A stretch of 64,000 nucleotides of DNA from Streptomyces fulvoviolaceus (GCF_000718165.1 NZ_JOEY01000025.1:1-64000), one strand, 5' to 3'; numbered from the stretch's first letter, positions 1 through 8,938 are shown. Numbers and translations are program-made. Notes: generated by a model not told the origin, from the sequence alone.

Positions 1-81
1 GCCACCCGCTACGAGAAACGGGCCTACACCTACCTCGGCACCGTCACCCTTGCAGCCCTCATCATCTGGCTCCGCACATGA
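1..81 (+). CDS. IS5-type transposase, C-terminal tail (partial, enters from left)
   Basis: Frame 1 is open from base 1 to the TGA at 79-81 and encodes 26 residues ending in a Tyr-Glu-Lys-Arg-Ala-Tyr stretch followed by a hydrophobic LAALIIWLR end. This is how many Streptomyces IS5-family DDE transposases finish. Only the tail is visible, so it cannot be said whether the element is intact. It lies directly upstream of the SpoIIE-type phosphatase gene. Confidence 0.6.
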   Translation, partial: ATRYEKRAYTYLGTVTLAALIIWLRT

Positions 82-391
82 TCCGAGAAACAGCGCCTAA
101 TACCGATCTGCGAGTGACCGTCATGGCGGCTCTCCCTCATCAGGGCCCAGAAGTACTCACAACTGATCGTGAACAAACAGATTCTGACTGTGTGCCACTT
201 GTGCCCGTCAAGGGGGCGGTGAGGGCCTTCTGCCCCATGTGCCACAACGGCCGGATTTCCCCCTTGACCACGCCTCGGCCACGGGGCCCGCGGCGACGGC
301 GTTCCCATCCGTGCGGGAGCGCGACGCACTAGGCTGGAACCCAAGTGACGCGCCTGATGACTGTGCGTATGTGTGCGATGGAGTGGCGACG
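82..391. other. Intergenic region between transposase tail and phosphatase gene
   Basis: About 310 bases without a convincing gene. Small reading frames on both strands lack a Shine-Dalgarno sequence. The in-frame extension of the phosphatase back to a GTG at 239 reads as low-complexity sequence and is not preferred. The right inverted repeat of the IS element should lie in the first part, but it cannot be identified without the left end. Confidence 0.5.
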
Positions 392-2776
392 ATGAGCCCG
401 GTGTACCCGTTCGACGACGGTGCTACGGCACGGGCCGTCGTCGACGACACGGGCACGGTGCTCGAGTGGAACGAGGGCGCCCGTCGACTCCTGGGTTTCC
501 CGGCCGCCGAGGTCGTGGGCCGTCCCGCCTCCGCACTACTGGCCGGCACCGGTGACAGCAGGCCTCCGGGGCCCGAGCAGGTCCGCTGGCACGGCACGCT
601 CACGCTGCGTCACCGGGACGGCTCGACGGTGTCCGTGTGGCTGCTCGCCCACCGCAGACCGCCCGAGGACGACCGCCCCGCCCACTGGCTGGTGGTCACT
701 CCGCTGGAAGGCGACGGCACGCGCCCGACCGACGATGCGCTGGAGGGGGTCGAGCTCCTGCAGTCCCCCTGCGCCGTCGCGATCTACGACGAGCGGCTGC
801 GGCTGCGCCGGATGAACGCCGCCATGGCCGAGGTGCTGGGCCTGCCCGAGGAGCGGGTGCGGGGGCTGCGGGTCCCCGAGATGAGCGGACGACCGCAGAG
901 CGCCGACATCGAGCAGCACCTGCACCGCGTGCTCACGACCGGCCGCGGACACGACGTGCGGACGTACCTGCCGATCGGCGACGACCGCACGTACGCCTGG
1001 CTGGCCCGGATGGCCCCGATCACCGACGCCCGCGGACGGGTGCTGGGCGTGTGCGTCGCCGCCCACGACTTCACCGAGCAGTACGACGCCCAGCAGCGAC
1101 TGCAACTGGTGAACGCGGCGAGCGTCCGCATCGGCACCACCCTCGACGTCACCCGGACGGCTCAGGAGCTGGCGGACGTCTGCGTACCGGCGCTCGCCGA
1201 CTTCGTCAGCGTCGACCTGCTGGACCCTCCGGAGGCCGGACACGAGCCCGCCATCGGACGGCTGACCGCCCCGATCAGCCTGCGCCGGGCCGCACACGCC
1301 TCGGTCAACCCGGGCAGCCCCGAGGCCGTCGCCAAGCCGGGACAGGTGGACGTCTATCCCGCCTCCTCGCCGCAGGCGGACTCGCTCGTGGCCGGGCACA
1401 CCATCGTGGCGTCGATCGACACCGACGACCTGAGCGAGTGGCTCGCCTGGGATCCGGTGCGCAGCGAACGCATCAGGCGGTACGGCGTCCACTCCACGAT
1501 GTCCGTGCCGATCCTCGCCCGCGGCCACACCCTCGGCGTCGCGGTCCTCACCCGGTTCCGGCGGACGGACCCTTTCACGCCGGACGACGCGCTGCTCGCC
1601 GAGGAGATCACGGCCCGGGCCGCCGTCTGCATCGACAACGCCCGCCGCTTCTCCCGCGAACGCGACACCGCCCTCGCCCTGCAGCGCAGCCTGCTGCCCC
1701 GCTCGCTGCCGCGTACGCCCGCCGTGGAAGCGGCGTCGCGCTACCTTCCGGCGGCGCGGGCCGGGGTGGGCGGCGACTGGTTCGACGTGATCCCGCTGTC
1801 CGGGATGCGGGTCGCGATGGTCGTCGGGGACGTCGTCGGGCACGGCATCCAGGCCTCGGCGACCATGGGCCGGCTGCGCACCGCCGTGCGCACCCTCGCC
1901 GACATCGACCTGGCCCCGGACGAGCTGCTCACGCACCTGGACGACCTCGTCGTACGGCTGTCCGCGGAGGCCGGCGGCGACGGCAGCCCCGGTGAGGTCG
2001 GCGCCACCTGCCTCTACGCGGTGTACGACCCGGTGTCGCGGCGCTGCACACTGGCCCGGGCCGGACATCCGGCGCCCGTCATGGTCCCGCCGGGCGGCGC
2101 GCCCCGCGAGGTCGATCTGCCCCCGGGGCCGCCGCTGGGCCTGGGCGGACTGCCCTTCGAGTCCACCGAGCTCGACCTGCCCGAGGGCACCGTGCTGTCC
2201 CTGTTCACGGACGGGCTGATCGAGAGCCGGGAGCGGGACGTCGACGCCGGCCACCGGCTGCTCTGCGAGGCCCTGGCGGTCCGCTCCGACTCCCTGGACG
2301 AGAGCTGCGACCGCGTCCTGCACGCCCTGCTCCCCTCGGGCGGCGCCTCCGACGACGTGGCCCTGCTGCTGGCCCGCACCCTGGGGCTGCCCGCGTCCCA
2401 GGTCGCGACCTGGGACATCCCGGCCGACCCCGCGCTGGTGGCGCCCGTCCGGAAACAGGTCGTCGGACAGCTCGACCGCTGGGGGCTCAGCGACGCGTCG
2501 TTCACGGCCGAGCTGGTGGTGAGCGAGCTGGTGACGAACGCCATCCGGTACGGCTCCCAGCCCATCCGGCTGCGCCTCATCCACGACGCGACGACGCTGA
2601 TCTGCGAGGTGTCCGACACCAGCCACACCGCCCCGCATCTGCGGCGCGCCAAGACCTGGGACGAGGGCGGCCGCGGTCTGCTGCTGGTCGCGCAGCTCAC
2701 CCGGCGCTGGGGCAGCCGGCACACGACCGAGGGCAAGACGATCTGGGCGGAGATCTCCCTCGTCGACGACGAGTGA
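392..2776 (+). CDS. PAS/GAF-domain SpoIIE-type PP2C phosphatase with C-terminal ATPase domain
   Basis: A predicted cytosolic 794-residue regulator of the RsbU/SpoIIE class that should dephosphorylate a STAS anti-anti-sigma protein. A first PAS domain covers about residues 5-80 and a second about 120-235. A GAF domain follows to about 425, then a PP2C phosphatase domain (about 440-640) with the metal-binding blocks GGDWFDV, VVGDVVGHG and LFTDGLIESR. The C-terminus is an anti-sigma-like HATPase (N-box ELVTNAIRYG, then EGGRGLLLV). Start: the ATG at 392 follows GGAG by about 8 bases; an in-frame GTG at 239 would add 51 unconserved-looking residues. It stands alone in its orientation, and its STAS partner is not adjacent; the STAS gene at 44765 is distant. 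The kinase-like and phosphatase domains in one chain suggest control of a partner switch by a sensed ligand. Confidence 0.93.
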   Translation: MSPVYPFDDGATARAVVDDTGTVLEWNEGARRLLGFPAAEVVGRPASALLAGTGDSRPPGPEQVRWHGTLTLRHRDGSTVSVWLLAHRRPPEDDRPAHWLVVTPLEGDGTRPTDDALEGVELLQSPCAVAIYDERLRLRRMNAAMAEVLGLPEERVRGLRVPEMSGRPQSADIEQHLHRVLTTGRGHDVRTYLPIGDDRTYAWLARMAPITDARGRVLGVCVAAHDFTEQYDAQQRLQLVNAASVRIGTTLDVTRTAQELADVCVPALADFVSVDLLDPPEAGHEPAIGRLTAPISLRRAAHASVNPGSPEAVAKPGQVDVYPASSPQADSLVAGHTIVASIDTDDLSEWLAWDPVRSERIRRYGVHSTMSVPILARGHTLGVAVLTRFRRTDPFTPDDALLAEEITARAAVCIDNARRFSRERDTALALQRSLLPRSLPRTPAVEAASRYLPAARAGVGGDWFDVIPLSGMRVAMVVGDVVGHGIQASATMGRLRTAVRTLADIDLAPDELLTHLDDLVVRLSAEAGGDGSPGEVGATCLYAVYDPVSRRCTLARAGHPAPVMVPPGGAPREVDLPPGPPLGLGGLPFESTELDLPEGTVLSLFTDGLIESRERDVDAGHRLLCEALAVRSDSLDESCDRVLHALLPSGGASDDVALLLARTLGLPASQVATWDIPADPALVAPVRKQVVGQLDRWGLSDASFTAELVVSELVTNAIRYGSQPIRLRLIHDATTLICEVSDTSHTAPHLRRAKTWDEGGRGLLLVAQLTRRWGSRHTTEGKTIWAEISLVDDE

Positions 2777-2807
2777 GGGCTCATCGGGCTCACCTGGCTC
2801 ATTTGGC

Positions 2808-3359
2808 TCACGGGGCTCCGGACAGCCAGGGCCGGACCTGTCTGCGGGCCTCGTGCAAGCGGGACTTGAACGTGCCGAGCGGGACGCCGGAGCGTTCGGC
2901 GGCCTCGACGTACTCCAGCTGACAGAGGTCGCGGTACACCAACGGGGCGACCAGGTGCGGGTGTTCGCGCTCGAGGCGGTCCAGCGCCTCCAGCAGGTCG
3001 ACACGGGAGCCGGCGATGACGCTCGTCGTGCGCGGGTCGACGTGCTGGGCGGCGTCGATCGGTGCGGGCTGTTCGGCGGCCCTTCGCTTCAGCTCGCGGT
3101 ACTTCTGGCGGGCGCAGTTGGCGACGACCGTGTACAGCCAGGTGCTGAAGCGGCTTCGGCCCTCGAACGTGCCGACTTTCCGGGCGACTTGGAGCAGGAC
3201 GTCCTGCGCCGCCTCCTCCGCGTCCTCACGGCAGGGCAGGAACCGCCCGCAACGGCGGACGACTTCGGGCCTGATCGCCGCGAGCAGCTCGTCCAACGCC
3301 GCCGGGTCGCCGGCGGCCGCACGCCGTGCCAGGTCCTCGGTGACCGCCGCGTCGGGCAC
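2808..3359 (-). CDS. ECF-family RNA polymerase sigma factor, no adjacent anti-sigma gene
   Basis: 183-residue sigma-70 factor of the extracytoplasmic-function class. Region 2 has the AAQDVLLQVA and FSTWLYTVVAN blocks, and region 4 ends in a helix-turn-helix (EAAERSGVPLGTFKSRLHEAR). The start is taken as the GTG at 3359, preceded by GAGGGGAG at good spacing; an ATG at 3395 would give 195 residues and nearly touch the divergent kinase gene. No anti-sigma gene lies beside it. Instead a transmembrane Ser/Thr kinase is transcribed divergently from the same short gap. Some ECF groups are known to pair with Ser/Thr kinases and be activated by phosphorylation; that this pair works that way is inferred from the arrangement only. 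Confidence 0.88.
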   Translation of the reverse strand: MPDAAVTEDLARRAAAGDPAALDELLAAIRPEVVRRCGRFLPCREDAEEAAQDVLLQVARKVGTFEGRSRFSTWLYTVVANCARQKYRELKRRAAEQPAPIDAAQHVDPRTTSVIAGSRVDLLEALDRLEREHPHLVAPLVYRDLCQLEYVEAAERSGVPLGTFKSRLHEARRQVRPWLSGAP

Positions 3360-3404
3360 GGGTGCTCCCCTCGGGGTCGATCTCAGGCCAGGCATGATAG
3401 TCGT

Positions 3405-4772
3405 ATGCACTCCGTCGAGCGGATCGGCCGTTACCGCCTCGAACGGCCCTTGGGCACGGGCGCGTTCGGCACGGTGTGGCTCGCCCATGACGACGTGCTG
3501 GACGCCCCGGTGGCCGTCAAGGTCCTCGCCGACAACTGGACGCAGCGACTCGACGTCCGCGAACGGTTCCTGTCCGAGGCGCGGATGCTGCGCCGGGCCG
3601 CCTCGAACCGGGTGGTGCAGGTCTACGACGTCGGTGAACTGCCGGACGGCAGACCGTACTTCGTGATGGAGTACGCCGACGGCGGCACCCTCGCCGAGCT
3701 GCTCACCGGCGATCCGCTGCCCGTGCCCGAGGCACTGCGGCTGACCGCCCTGGCCGCCCGCGGAGCGGCCGCACTGCACGAGGCGGGGATCGTGCACCGC
3801 GACATCAAGCCGACCAACGTGCTGCTGCGCGCCACCCCGGGCGACTCCCCCAGGGTCCTGCTCGCCGACCTCGGCCTGGCCAAGAGCCTGGCTCAGGCGT
3901 CCGGGCTCACCCTGGCCGCGGGGTCGGCGGGGTACCAGCCGCCCGAGCAGGCCGAGCCCGGTGCGGGCATCGACGCGCGCGCCGACGTGTACGGCCTGGG
4001 CGCGGTCGGCTATCACCTGGTCACCGGCACGGTTCCGGGGGCGCCCGGGAAGATCGTCCGTCCGGACCGGCTGCGCCCCGGCCTGGACGCCGACGTCCAG
4101 CGGGCCCTGCTGCGCGCGCTGGAACCGGACCGTGAGCGCCGCTGGCCCACCGCGTCGGCCTTCGCGGAGGAGCTGGAACGACTGGCGTCGCCGACGCCCG
4201 GCCGTCGGCCCCGTGGCCTCAAAGCCCTGGCCGTCGTGGCGGTCCTGGTCGTGGCCGCCGGAGTGACGGCCGTGCTGATGAGCAGGCACTCCACTCCCGA
4301 GGACGTGCGAGTCGAGGACTCCACCGGCCGGATCGTGGCCGAGGTGCCCGCCGGGTGGGGGCGCGAGCTGCACGCCTCGGGATGGGATCCACGGGTGCTC
4401 GGGCTGGGCGCGGGGCACGAGCCGGGGCTCGTCGTCGCGGACGACCTGGGGAAGTGGCAGGACCTCACGGCGGACGTGAACGGCGTGTTCCTCGGGGTGA
4501 GCGAGCAGGGCGATGTCACGGCCGGGGTGAACGCCCTCGCGCACGCCGGCTGCCACTACGACGGCGCCCGCGCCTACGCCGGTGACGTCTGGCACGGCAC
4601 GGTCCGCACCTGGAGCGACTGCGCCGGAGACGGCGGGTCGATCGCGGAGGCGGCACTCGTCGCCGCGGACGGTGCCGGGCAGCCCCAGGTGTATGTGCAG
4701 ATCCGGCGGCATGGAGCCGCCTCCCGTTCGTCGACGGATCGCGTCCTGGGATCCGTACGTGTCGGGGACTGA
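3405..4772 (+). CDS. Transmembrane serine/threonine protein kinase
   Basis: 455-residue Hanks-type kinase. The catalytic domain (about 8-265) has the Gly loop GTGAFGTV, the VAIK-like lysine in VAVKVL, HRDIKPTN in the catalytic loop, and DLG instead of the usual DFG. A Gly-Ser-Ala-Gly-Tyr stretch leads to the APE-equivalent PPE. One membrane segment at about 282-300 (LAVVAVLVVAAGVTAVL) separates it from an outer C-terminal region of about 150 residues with two cysteines and no recognised fold. ATG 3405 is the only sensible start; there is little leader, and a TGATAG-like -10 sits close to it, so the message may be leaderless. It is divergent from the ECF sigma gene, which suggests the sigma factor is its substrate. 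Confidence 0.92.
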   Translation: MHSVERIGRYRLERPLGTGAFGTVWLAHDDVLDAPVAVKVLADNWTQRLDVRERFLSEARMLRRAASNRVVQVYDVGELPDGRPYFVMEYADGGTLAELLTGDPLPVPEALRLTALAARGAAALHEAGIVHRDIKPTNVLLRATPGDSPRVLLADLGLAKSLAQASGLTLAAGSAGYQPPEQAEPGAGIDARADVYGLGAVGYHLVTGTVPGAPGKIVRPDRLRPGLDADVQRALLRALEPDRERRWPTASAFAEELERLASPTPGRRPRGLKALAVVAVLVVAAGVTAVLMSRHSTPEDVRVEDSTGRIVAEVPAGWGRELHASGWDPRVLGLGAGHEPGLVVADDLGKWQDLTADVNGVFLGVSEQGDVTAGVNALAHAGCHYDGARAYAGDVWHGTVRTWSDCAGDGGSIAEAALVAADGAGQPQVYVQIRRHGAASRSSTDRVLGSVRVGD

Positions 4773-4810
4773 GGTCCAAGCGGGTCCGGCGAAGTCCAGT
4801 GCGGTTCGGC

Positions 4811-4945
4811 AGCGCCCCAAAGGGGCGCGGGGCTGTATCGATGTGCGGCTCCGCCGCCTGGGCGCGACCAGCCACGACGGCGCCGCAGCGGAACGACGGC
4901 ACAGCGCGGCCACGCGGCGGAGCCGCACATCGACGCAGCCGGCGG
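4811..4945. repeat. Dispersed Streptomyces palindromic intergenic repeat, copy 1
   Basis: Begins with a hairpin GCGCCCC-AAA-GGGGCGC (4812-4828). A core then follows that recurs near-identically at 49433-49545. In this copy 19-base arms at 4839-4857 and 4914-4932 are perfect inverted repeats around a CG-rich middle. It lies downstream of the kinase gene and may act as a transcription terminator. Streptomyces genomes carry many such copies; none codes for protein. Confidence 0.8.
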
Positions 4946-5052
4946 AGCGCTCAGCGCGCGAACTTTTCGGGCTCCGGCCGCATCGGACCTCTGTGACGGG
5001 GCACAAGGCGCCCGTGCACGCGCGTGCGTGGAATTTCCGGGAGTGTGGAGAG

Positions 5053-5718
5053 ATGGCGAAGACGTCCCAGCGCAGGCACCGAGCGGCCCTGCTCGCCGGC
5101 TCGGTCGCGGTGTTCGGTCTGCTGGCCGGCTGCGGCAGCGGCGACGACTCGGCGGGCACCCCACGGACGGTGCCCGGCACGGCCGCGCCCGCCACCGGCG
5201 GCGCCACGACCGAGTCCAGCACGCCGACCACCGACCCCAGCACCACGGCGACCGACTCCGCGACGGCGTCCGCGTCGGAGTCCACTCCCGCCCCCGCCGG
5301 CACCCGCTGTCACACCTCCGAGCTGCGCGCGTCCGTCGGCCGCAACAACCCGGGCGCCGGGCAGGAGAACTTCCCGGTCGTGCTGACCAACGCGTCGAGC
5401 CGTACGTGCACCCTGTACGGCTACCCGGGCACCGCCTTCGTCGACGCCTCCGGCAAGCAGCTGGGGCCGGACCCGAAGCGGTCCTCCGCCGAGCCGGAGA
5501 CCGTGACGCTGGCGCCGGGCCAGAGCGCATGGGCCGGGCTGTCCTTCGGCAACCCCGAGGTCAGCGGGGCCAAGAGCGCCACTCCGGCGGCGCTCCTGGT
5601 GACCCCGCCGGACGAGGAGGACGCGCTGAAGGTGCCGTGGACGGCCGGAGAGGTTCCGGTGTCCGGCAACGAGTCCTCGGTGCGGCTGATCCCCTTCAGC
5701 CCGGGCACCGGCGCCTGA
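5053..5718 (+). CDS. DUF4232-family secreted lipoprotein
   Basis: 221 residues. The N-terminus has a basic start, a hydrophobic core and a lipobox ending LLAGC (Cys about 25), so the protein is expected to be lipid-anchored outside the membrane. A Thr/Ser/Pro-rich linker follows (about 30-80), then a domain of about 140 residues with the features of DUF4232 (TSELRASVG near its start, paired cysteines around a GYPGTAF motif, late PxSxNESSVRL). Start ATG 5053 has GGAG a few bases upstream. The role of DUF4232 is not known to me. It is followed by the ArsB-like permease in the same direction after 77 bases, but the two need not be linked. Confidence 0.85.
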   Translation: MAKTSQRRHRAALLAGSVAVFGLLAGCGSGDDSAGTPRTVPGTAAPATGGATTESSTPTTDPSTTATDSATASASESTPAPAGTRCHTSELRASVGRNNPGAGQENFPVVLTNASSRTCTLYGYPGTAFVDASGKQLGPDPKRSSAEPETVTLAPGQSAWAGLSFGNPEVSGAKSATPAALLVTPPDEEDALKVPWTAGEVPVSGNESSVRLIPFSPGTGA

Positions 5719-5795
5719 GGGGTGGCAGCCGGGGGCCTTACCTCGGCCTGATTGGATACCCGGGCACGATCTGATCGCGTCTCGAAGGATCCCCC

Positions 5796-7052
5796 CTGAA
5801 CACCCCGCTCGCCGAAGCCCTGTCCGTAGCGCTGCTCGTCGCCGTCCTCGCCTGGGCCGTACTCCGCCCGTTCGGCCTGCCGGAGGCGGTGCTGGCGGTC
5901 CCCGCGGCGGGGGTGGCGATCGCGACCGGGGCGATCTCCCTGGAGCACGCGCGGGCGGAGGCCGAGCAGCTCGGGCCGGTGGTCGGGTTCCTCGCCGCCG
6001 TCCTGGTGCTCGCGCACTTCTGTGACGTCGAGGGGCTGTTCCAGTGGTGCGGGGCGTGGCTGGCGCGGCGGGCGGCGGGATCGCCCGGGCGGTTGCTGAC
6101 CGGGGTGTTCGTGCTGGCGTCGGCGATCACGGCCGTGCTGAGTCTGGACGCCACGGTGGTGCTGCTGACGCCGGTGGTGCTGGCCACCGCCTCCCGGATG
6201 GGGGCCCGCGCCAAACCGCACGTCTACGCGTGCGCGCATCTGTCGAACACGGCCTCGTTGCTGCTGCCGGTCTCGAACCTGACCAACCTGCTGGCGTTCG
6301 CGGCGAGCGGGCTCAGCTTCACCCGGTTCGCGGCGCTGATGGCGCTGCCCTGGCTGGTCGCGATCGCGGCCGAGTACGCGGTCTTCCGGCGCTTCTTCGA
6401 CACCGACCTGTCGGCCGTCACCCACTCCCCCGACGCCGCCGAAACACCCGGGCTGCCACTGTTCGCGCTCGTCACCGTCGGCTGCACGCTGGCCGGGTTC
6501 GTCGTGGCCTCCGCCGTCGGCGTCGATCCGGCCTGGGTCGCGCTCGCGGGGGTGCTCGTACTGGCCGGCCGGGCGCTCGTCCGGCGCCGGGCCACCCCGC
6601 TCACAGTGGTGCGGGCGGCGTCGCCGGCGTTCCTGGCGTTCGTGCTCGCGCTCGGCATCGTCGTGGGCGCGGTGGTCGACAACGGCCTCGCCGACGCACT
6701 GCGCCACGTGCTGCCCGACGGGACAGGACTGCTCGCGCTGCTCGGAATCGCCGCGCTGGCCGCCGTACTGGCGAACCTGATCAACAACCTGCCCGCCGTG
6801 CTGGTCCTGCTGCCGCTGACCGCCGCGGCCGGACCCGGCGCGGTCCTCGCGGTGCTGCTCGGGGTGAACATCGGCCCGAACCTCACCTACGCCGGATCAC
6901 TGGCCACGCTGCTGTGGCGGCGCATCCTGCACCGGCACACGCACGAGGTCGAGCTCGGGGAGTTCACCCGGCTCGGTCTGCTCGCCGTGCCGGCCGCGCT
7001 CGTCCCCGCCGTGGTGGCCCTGTGGCTGTCGCTGCAGGCCGTCGGGGGCTGA
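5796..7052 (+). CDS. ArsB/NhaD-type (SLC13-like) anion permease, probable CTG start
   Basis: Integral membrane protein of about 418 residues with ten or more hydrophobic segments, resembling arsenite/anion permeases of the ArsB group (LNTxPVSNLTN-like SNLTNLLAFAAS, and a second half with NLINNLPAVLVLLPL and GVNIGPNLTYAGSLATLL). These two Asn-rich repeats are the family signature. The reading frame is open from a stop at 5772. The first ATG/GTG-type codon is a GTG at 5889, which would cut into the first membrane helix. A CTG at 5796 with AAGGA six bases upstream restores it, so it is preferred. No ArsR or ArsC neighbour is present, so the substrate is uncertain. It ends 8 bases from the converging gene. 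Confidence 0.82.
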   Translation: MNTPLAEALSVALLVAVLAWAVLRPFGLPEAVLAVPAAGVAIATGAISLEHARAEAEQLGPVVGFLAAVLVLAHFCDVEGLFQWCGAWLARRAAGSPGRLLTGVFVLASAITAVLSLDATVVLLTPVVLATASRMGARAKPHVYACAHLSNTASLLLPVSNLTNLLAFAASGLSFTRFAALMALPWLVAIAAEYAVFRRFFDTDLSAVTHSPDAAETPGLPLFALVTVGCTLAGFVVASAVGVDPAWVALAGVLVLAGRALVRRRATPLTVVRAASPAFLAFVLALGIVVGAVVDNGLADALRHVLPDGTGLLALLGIAALAAVLANLINNLPAVLVLLPLTAAAGPGAVLAVLLGVNIGPNLTYAGSLATLLWRRILHRHTHEVELGEFTRLGLLAVPAALVPAVVALWLSLQAVGG

Positions 7053-7060
7053 GCCGACCG

Positions 7061-8938
7061 TCAGCGGTGGCCGCCCCGGCCGTAGCCGGATCCGTATCCG
7101 TACCCGTACCCGTATCCGCCGCCGTACTGACCGTTCCAGGAGCAGTAGTACGGGTAGTAGCCGCAGTAGCCGCTCGCGGAGGACGAGCTGGACGGTGTCG
7201 GGGAGGCCTCGGGGGTCGTCGGTGTCGCGGACGGCGTCGGTGTCGGCTTCTTCGCGGACTTGGGAGTGGGCGTGGCCGAGGACGTCGGCACGGGGCTGCC
7301 GTCCACGTCCCAGTTCACGACCTCCATCTGGAGGTCGGTCTTCGAGGTGTCGAACACCCAGCGCTGCGTGGAGCTGTCGTCACGGACCTTGAGGACCAGC
7401 GCGCCGGACCCGTCGGTGGCGGCCGGGGTCAGGGCGAGGTCCTGGTCCCACCGCGGCACGAGGGTGCCCTGCAGGGTGAAGTCGTAGCGGATGTACTTGG
7501 TGTCCGGCTTGGACGCGCCCGTGCAGCGCGCGAGCCGCACCGAGAAGCCGAGGTGCGAGTCCAGGCAGAGGTCGGGGTCGGCGGCACTGCGCAGGAGTCC
7601 GTCGTTCTCGTACGACCACTGCTGGCCCTCGGCCGTGGAGCAGGTGGCGAGTTCGGTCTCCGCACCCTTGACGGTCTTCTTGCCGGCTACGCCCACGCAG
7701 AGCCCGGACTGGACGTTGTGCAGCCGACCGCGCAGCTCACCCTGCTCCGCCTGACCGGCTCCCACCCAGGACGGGTTGGTGGTCGAGGAGGCCGCGTCGG
7801 AGCCGGGCGCCTCGGAGGTCCGGCCGGCGTCGTTCGAGCCGGCCTCGTCCGGGGAGCTGAGGGAGGACCACAGGACCAGCGGCAGGACGATCAGCCCGCT
7901 CACGGTCAGCACGGCCGCGGTGAGGTTGCGACGGGAGGTGCGTCGGGCCGCCTTGTGGGCCGAACGACGGGTGGCGGCGCGGCTCCTGGCGCGAGGGCCG
8001 GGGGCGGCGTGGCCGGGTGCCCCGGAAGTGAACGAGGTGAAGGCTTCGCCCGCGGGCGGGGGCGGGATCTCCGCCGCGGCGGCGGTGTCGGCTGTGTCGG
8101 CCGCGGAGGGCGTCCTGGACTCCAGATAGGCGCGGGCGCCCCATCCGAGGACCGCCTCGGCGAGCGCGAGGCCGAGCCCGCCGTTGAACTGGTGCAGTTG
8201 GTCCGCGGTGTGCCGGCAGTGCTTGCACCGCTCCAGGTGGCCGCGCAGGTCGGGGTCGAGGTCGACGCCGCCGCGCCGGTAGGTCACGTCCAGCAGTCGG
8301 AGGTAGTGCCGGCACTCCTGCTCGGGGGCGAGTTCGCGGTGGACCTGGAGGCACTCCTCCCTGAGCCGCTCGCGGGCCCGCCGCAGTTCGACGCGCGCGT
8401 CCTCCTCGTCGGACAGGCCGAGGAGGGCGGCGGGTATGCCGAGGGGCTCGGACTCGACCTCGGTGTGCCACAGCAGGCAGCGGGCCGACTGGGGCAGTCG
8501 CTGGAAGGCCCCGGACAGCAGGCGTCGGTCCGAGGCCGGCAGCAGGCGTGCCGCGACGCGGTCCCCGTCGCCGGCCGCGCTTCTCAACTCGGGGTGCAGC
8601 AGCTCCCGGCTGCGGTCGGTGTCCCATTCCGCCGCGATACGGCGCACGGTGACGAGCAGCGCGGGCCGCCACGCCGCGGTCGGTCCGGTCTGGCGCAGGG
8701 ATTCCCCGAAGAGCCGCGTGAATGCGGCGGTGGTGAGCATTCCCGCGGGGCGGGGGCCGTCGGTGCACAGCCGTGCATAGGCGAACGCTGCTTCCCAGTG
8801 CCGGTCGAGGAGTTCACCGACCGGTTGGAGCGCGGGTGTCGTACCACTCCACTTCTTGAGCTCGGCGCTCAGTTGCTCGTCCGTGGCATCGGACGGCCGA
8901 GCAGGAGTCGGAGAATTCGACAGGCCTGCGTCATTCAC
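7061..8938 (-). CDS. Sigma-like / zinc-finger / transmembrane / ricin-lectin multidomain protein
   Basis: 625 residues with an unusual order of parts. The N-terminal 200 residues look like a degenerate ECF sigma factor (RLFGESLRQTG, helical pairs, a late region-4-like LLGLSDEEDARVELRRARERL). Next is an anti-sigma-type zinc-binding motif H234-x3-C238-x2-C241, an Ala/Pro/Arg-rich linker, one membrane segment at about 340-360 and a ricin-B-like domain (about 400-540, CVGVAGKK, QQWSYEN, QRWVFD). A Pro/Thr/Ser linker and a Gly-Tyr repeat tail with two cysteines end the protein. The start is the GTG at 8938, with GGGAGGAA six bases upstream; longer frames to 9172 have no ribosome site. Related ricin-domain proteins with zinc fingers occur in Streptomyces; function is unknown. 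Confidence 0.85.
   Translation of the reverse strand: MNDAGLSNSPTPARPSDATDEQLSAELKKWSGTTPALQPVGELLDRHWEAAFAYARLCTDGPRPAGMLTTAAFTRLFGESLRQTGPTAAWRPALLVTVRRIAAEWDTDRSRELLHPELRSAAGDGDRVAARLLPASDRRLLSGAFQRLPQSARCLLWHTEVESEPLGIPAALLGLSDEEDARVELRRARERLREECLQVHRELAPEQECRHYLRLLDVTYRRGGVDLDPDLRGHLERCKHCRHTADQLHQFNGGLGLALAEAVLGWGARAYLESRTPSAADTADTAAAAEIPPPPAGEAFTSFTSGAPGHAAPGPRARSRAATRRSAHKAARRTSRRNLTAAVLTVSGLIVLPLVLWSSLSSPDEAGSNDAGRTSEAPGSDAASSTTNPSWVGAGQAEQGELRGRLHNVQSGLCVGVAGKKTVKGAETELATCSTAEGQQWSYENDGLLRSAADPDLCLDSHLGFSVRLARCTGASKPDTKYIRYDFTLQGTLVPRWDQDLALTPAATDGSGALVLKVRDDSSTQRWVFDTSKTDLQMEVVNWDVDGSPVPTSSATPTPKSAKKPTPTPSATPTTPEASPTPSSSSSASGYCGYYPYYCSWNGQYGGGYGYGYGYGSGYGRGGHR

Noticed and set aside
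536..3004. A leftward open frame of more than 800 codons opposite the SpoIIE-type phosphatase
   Set aside because: It is the usual antisense shadow in high-GC DNA: no ribosome site, Arg/Gly/Ala/Gln-biased translation, no domain.
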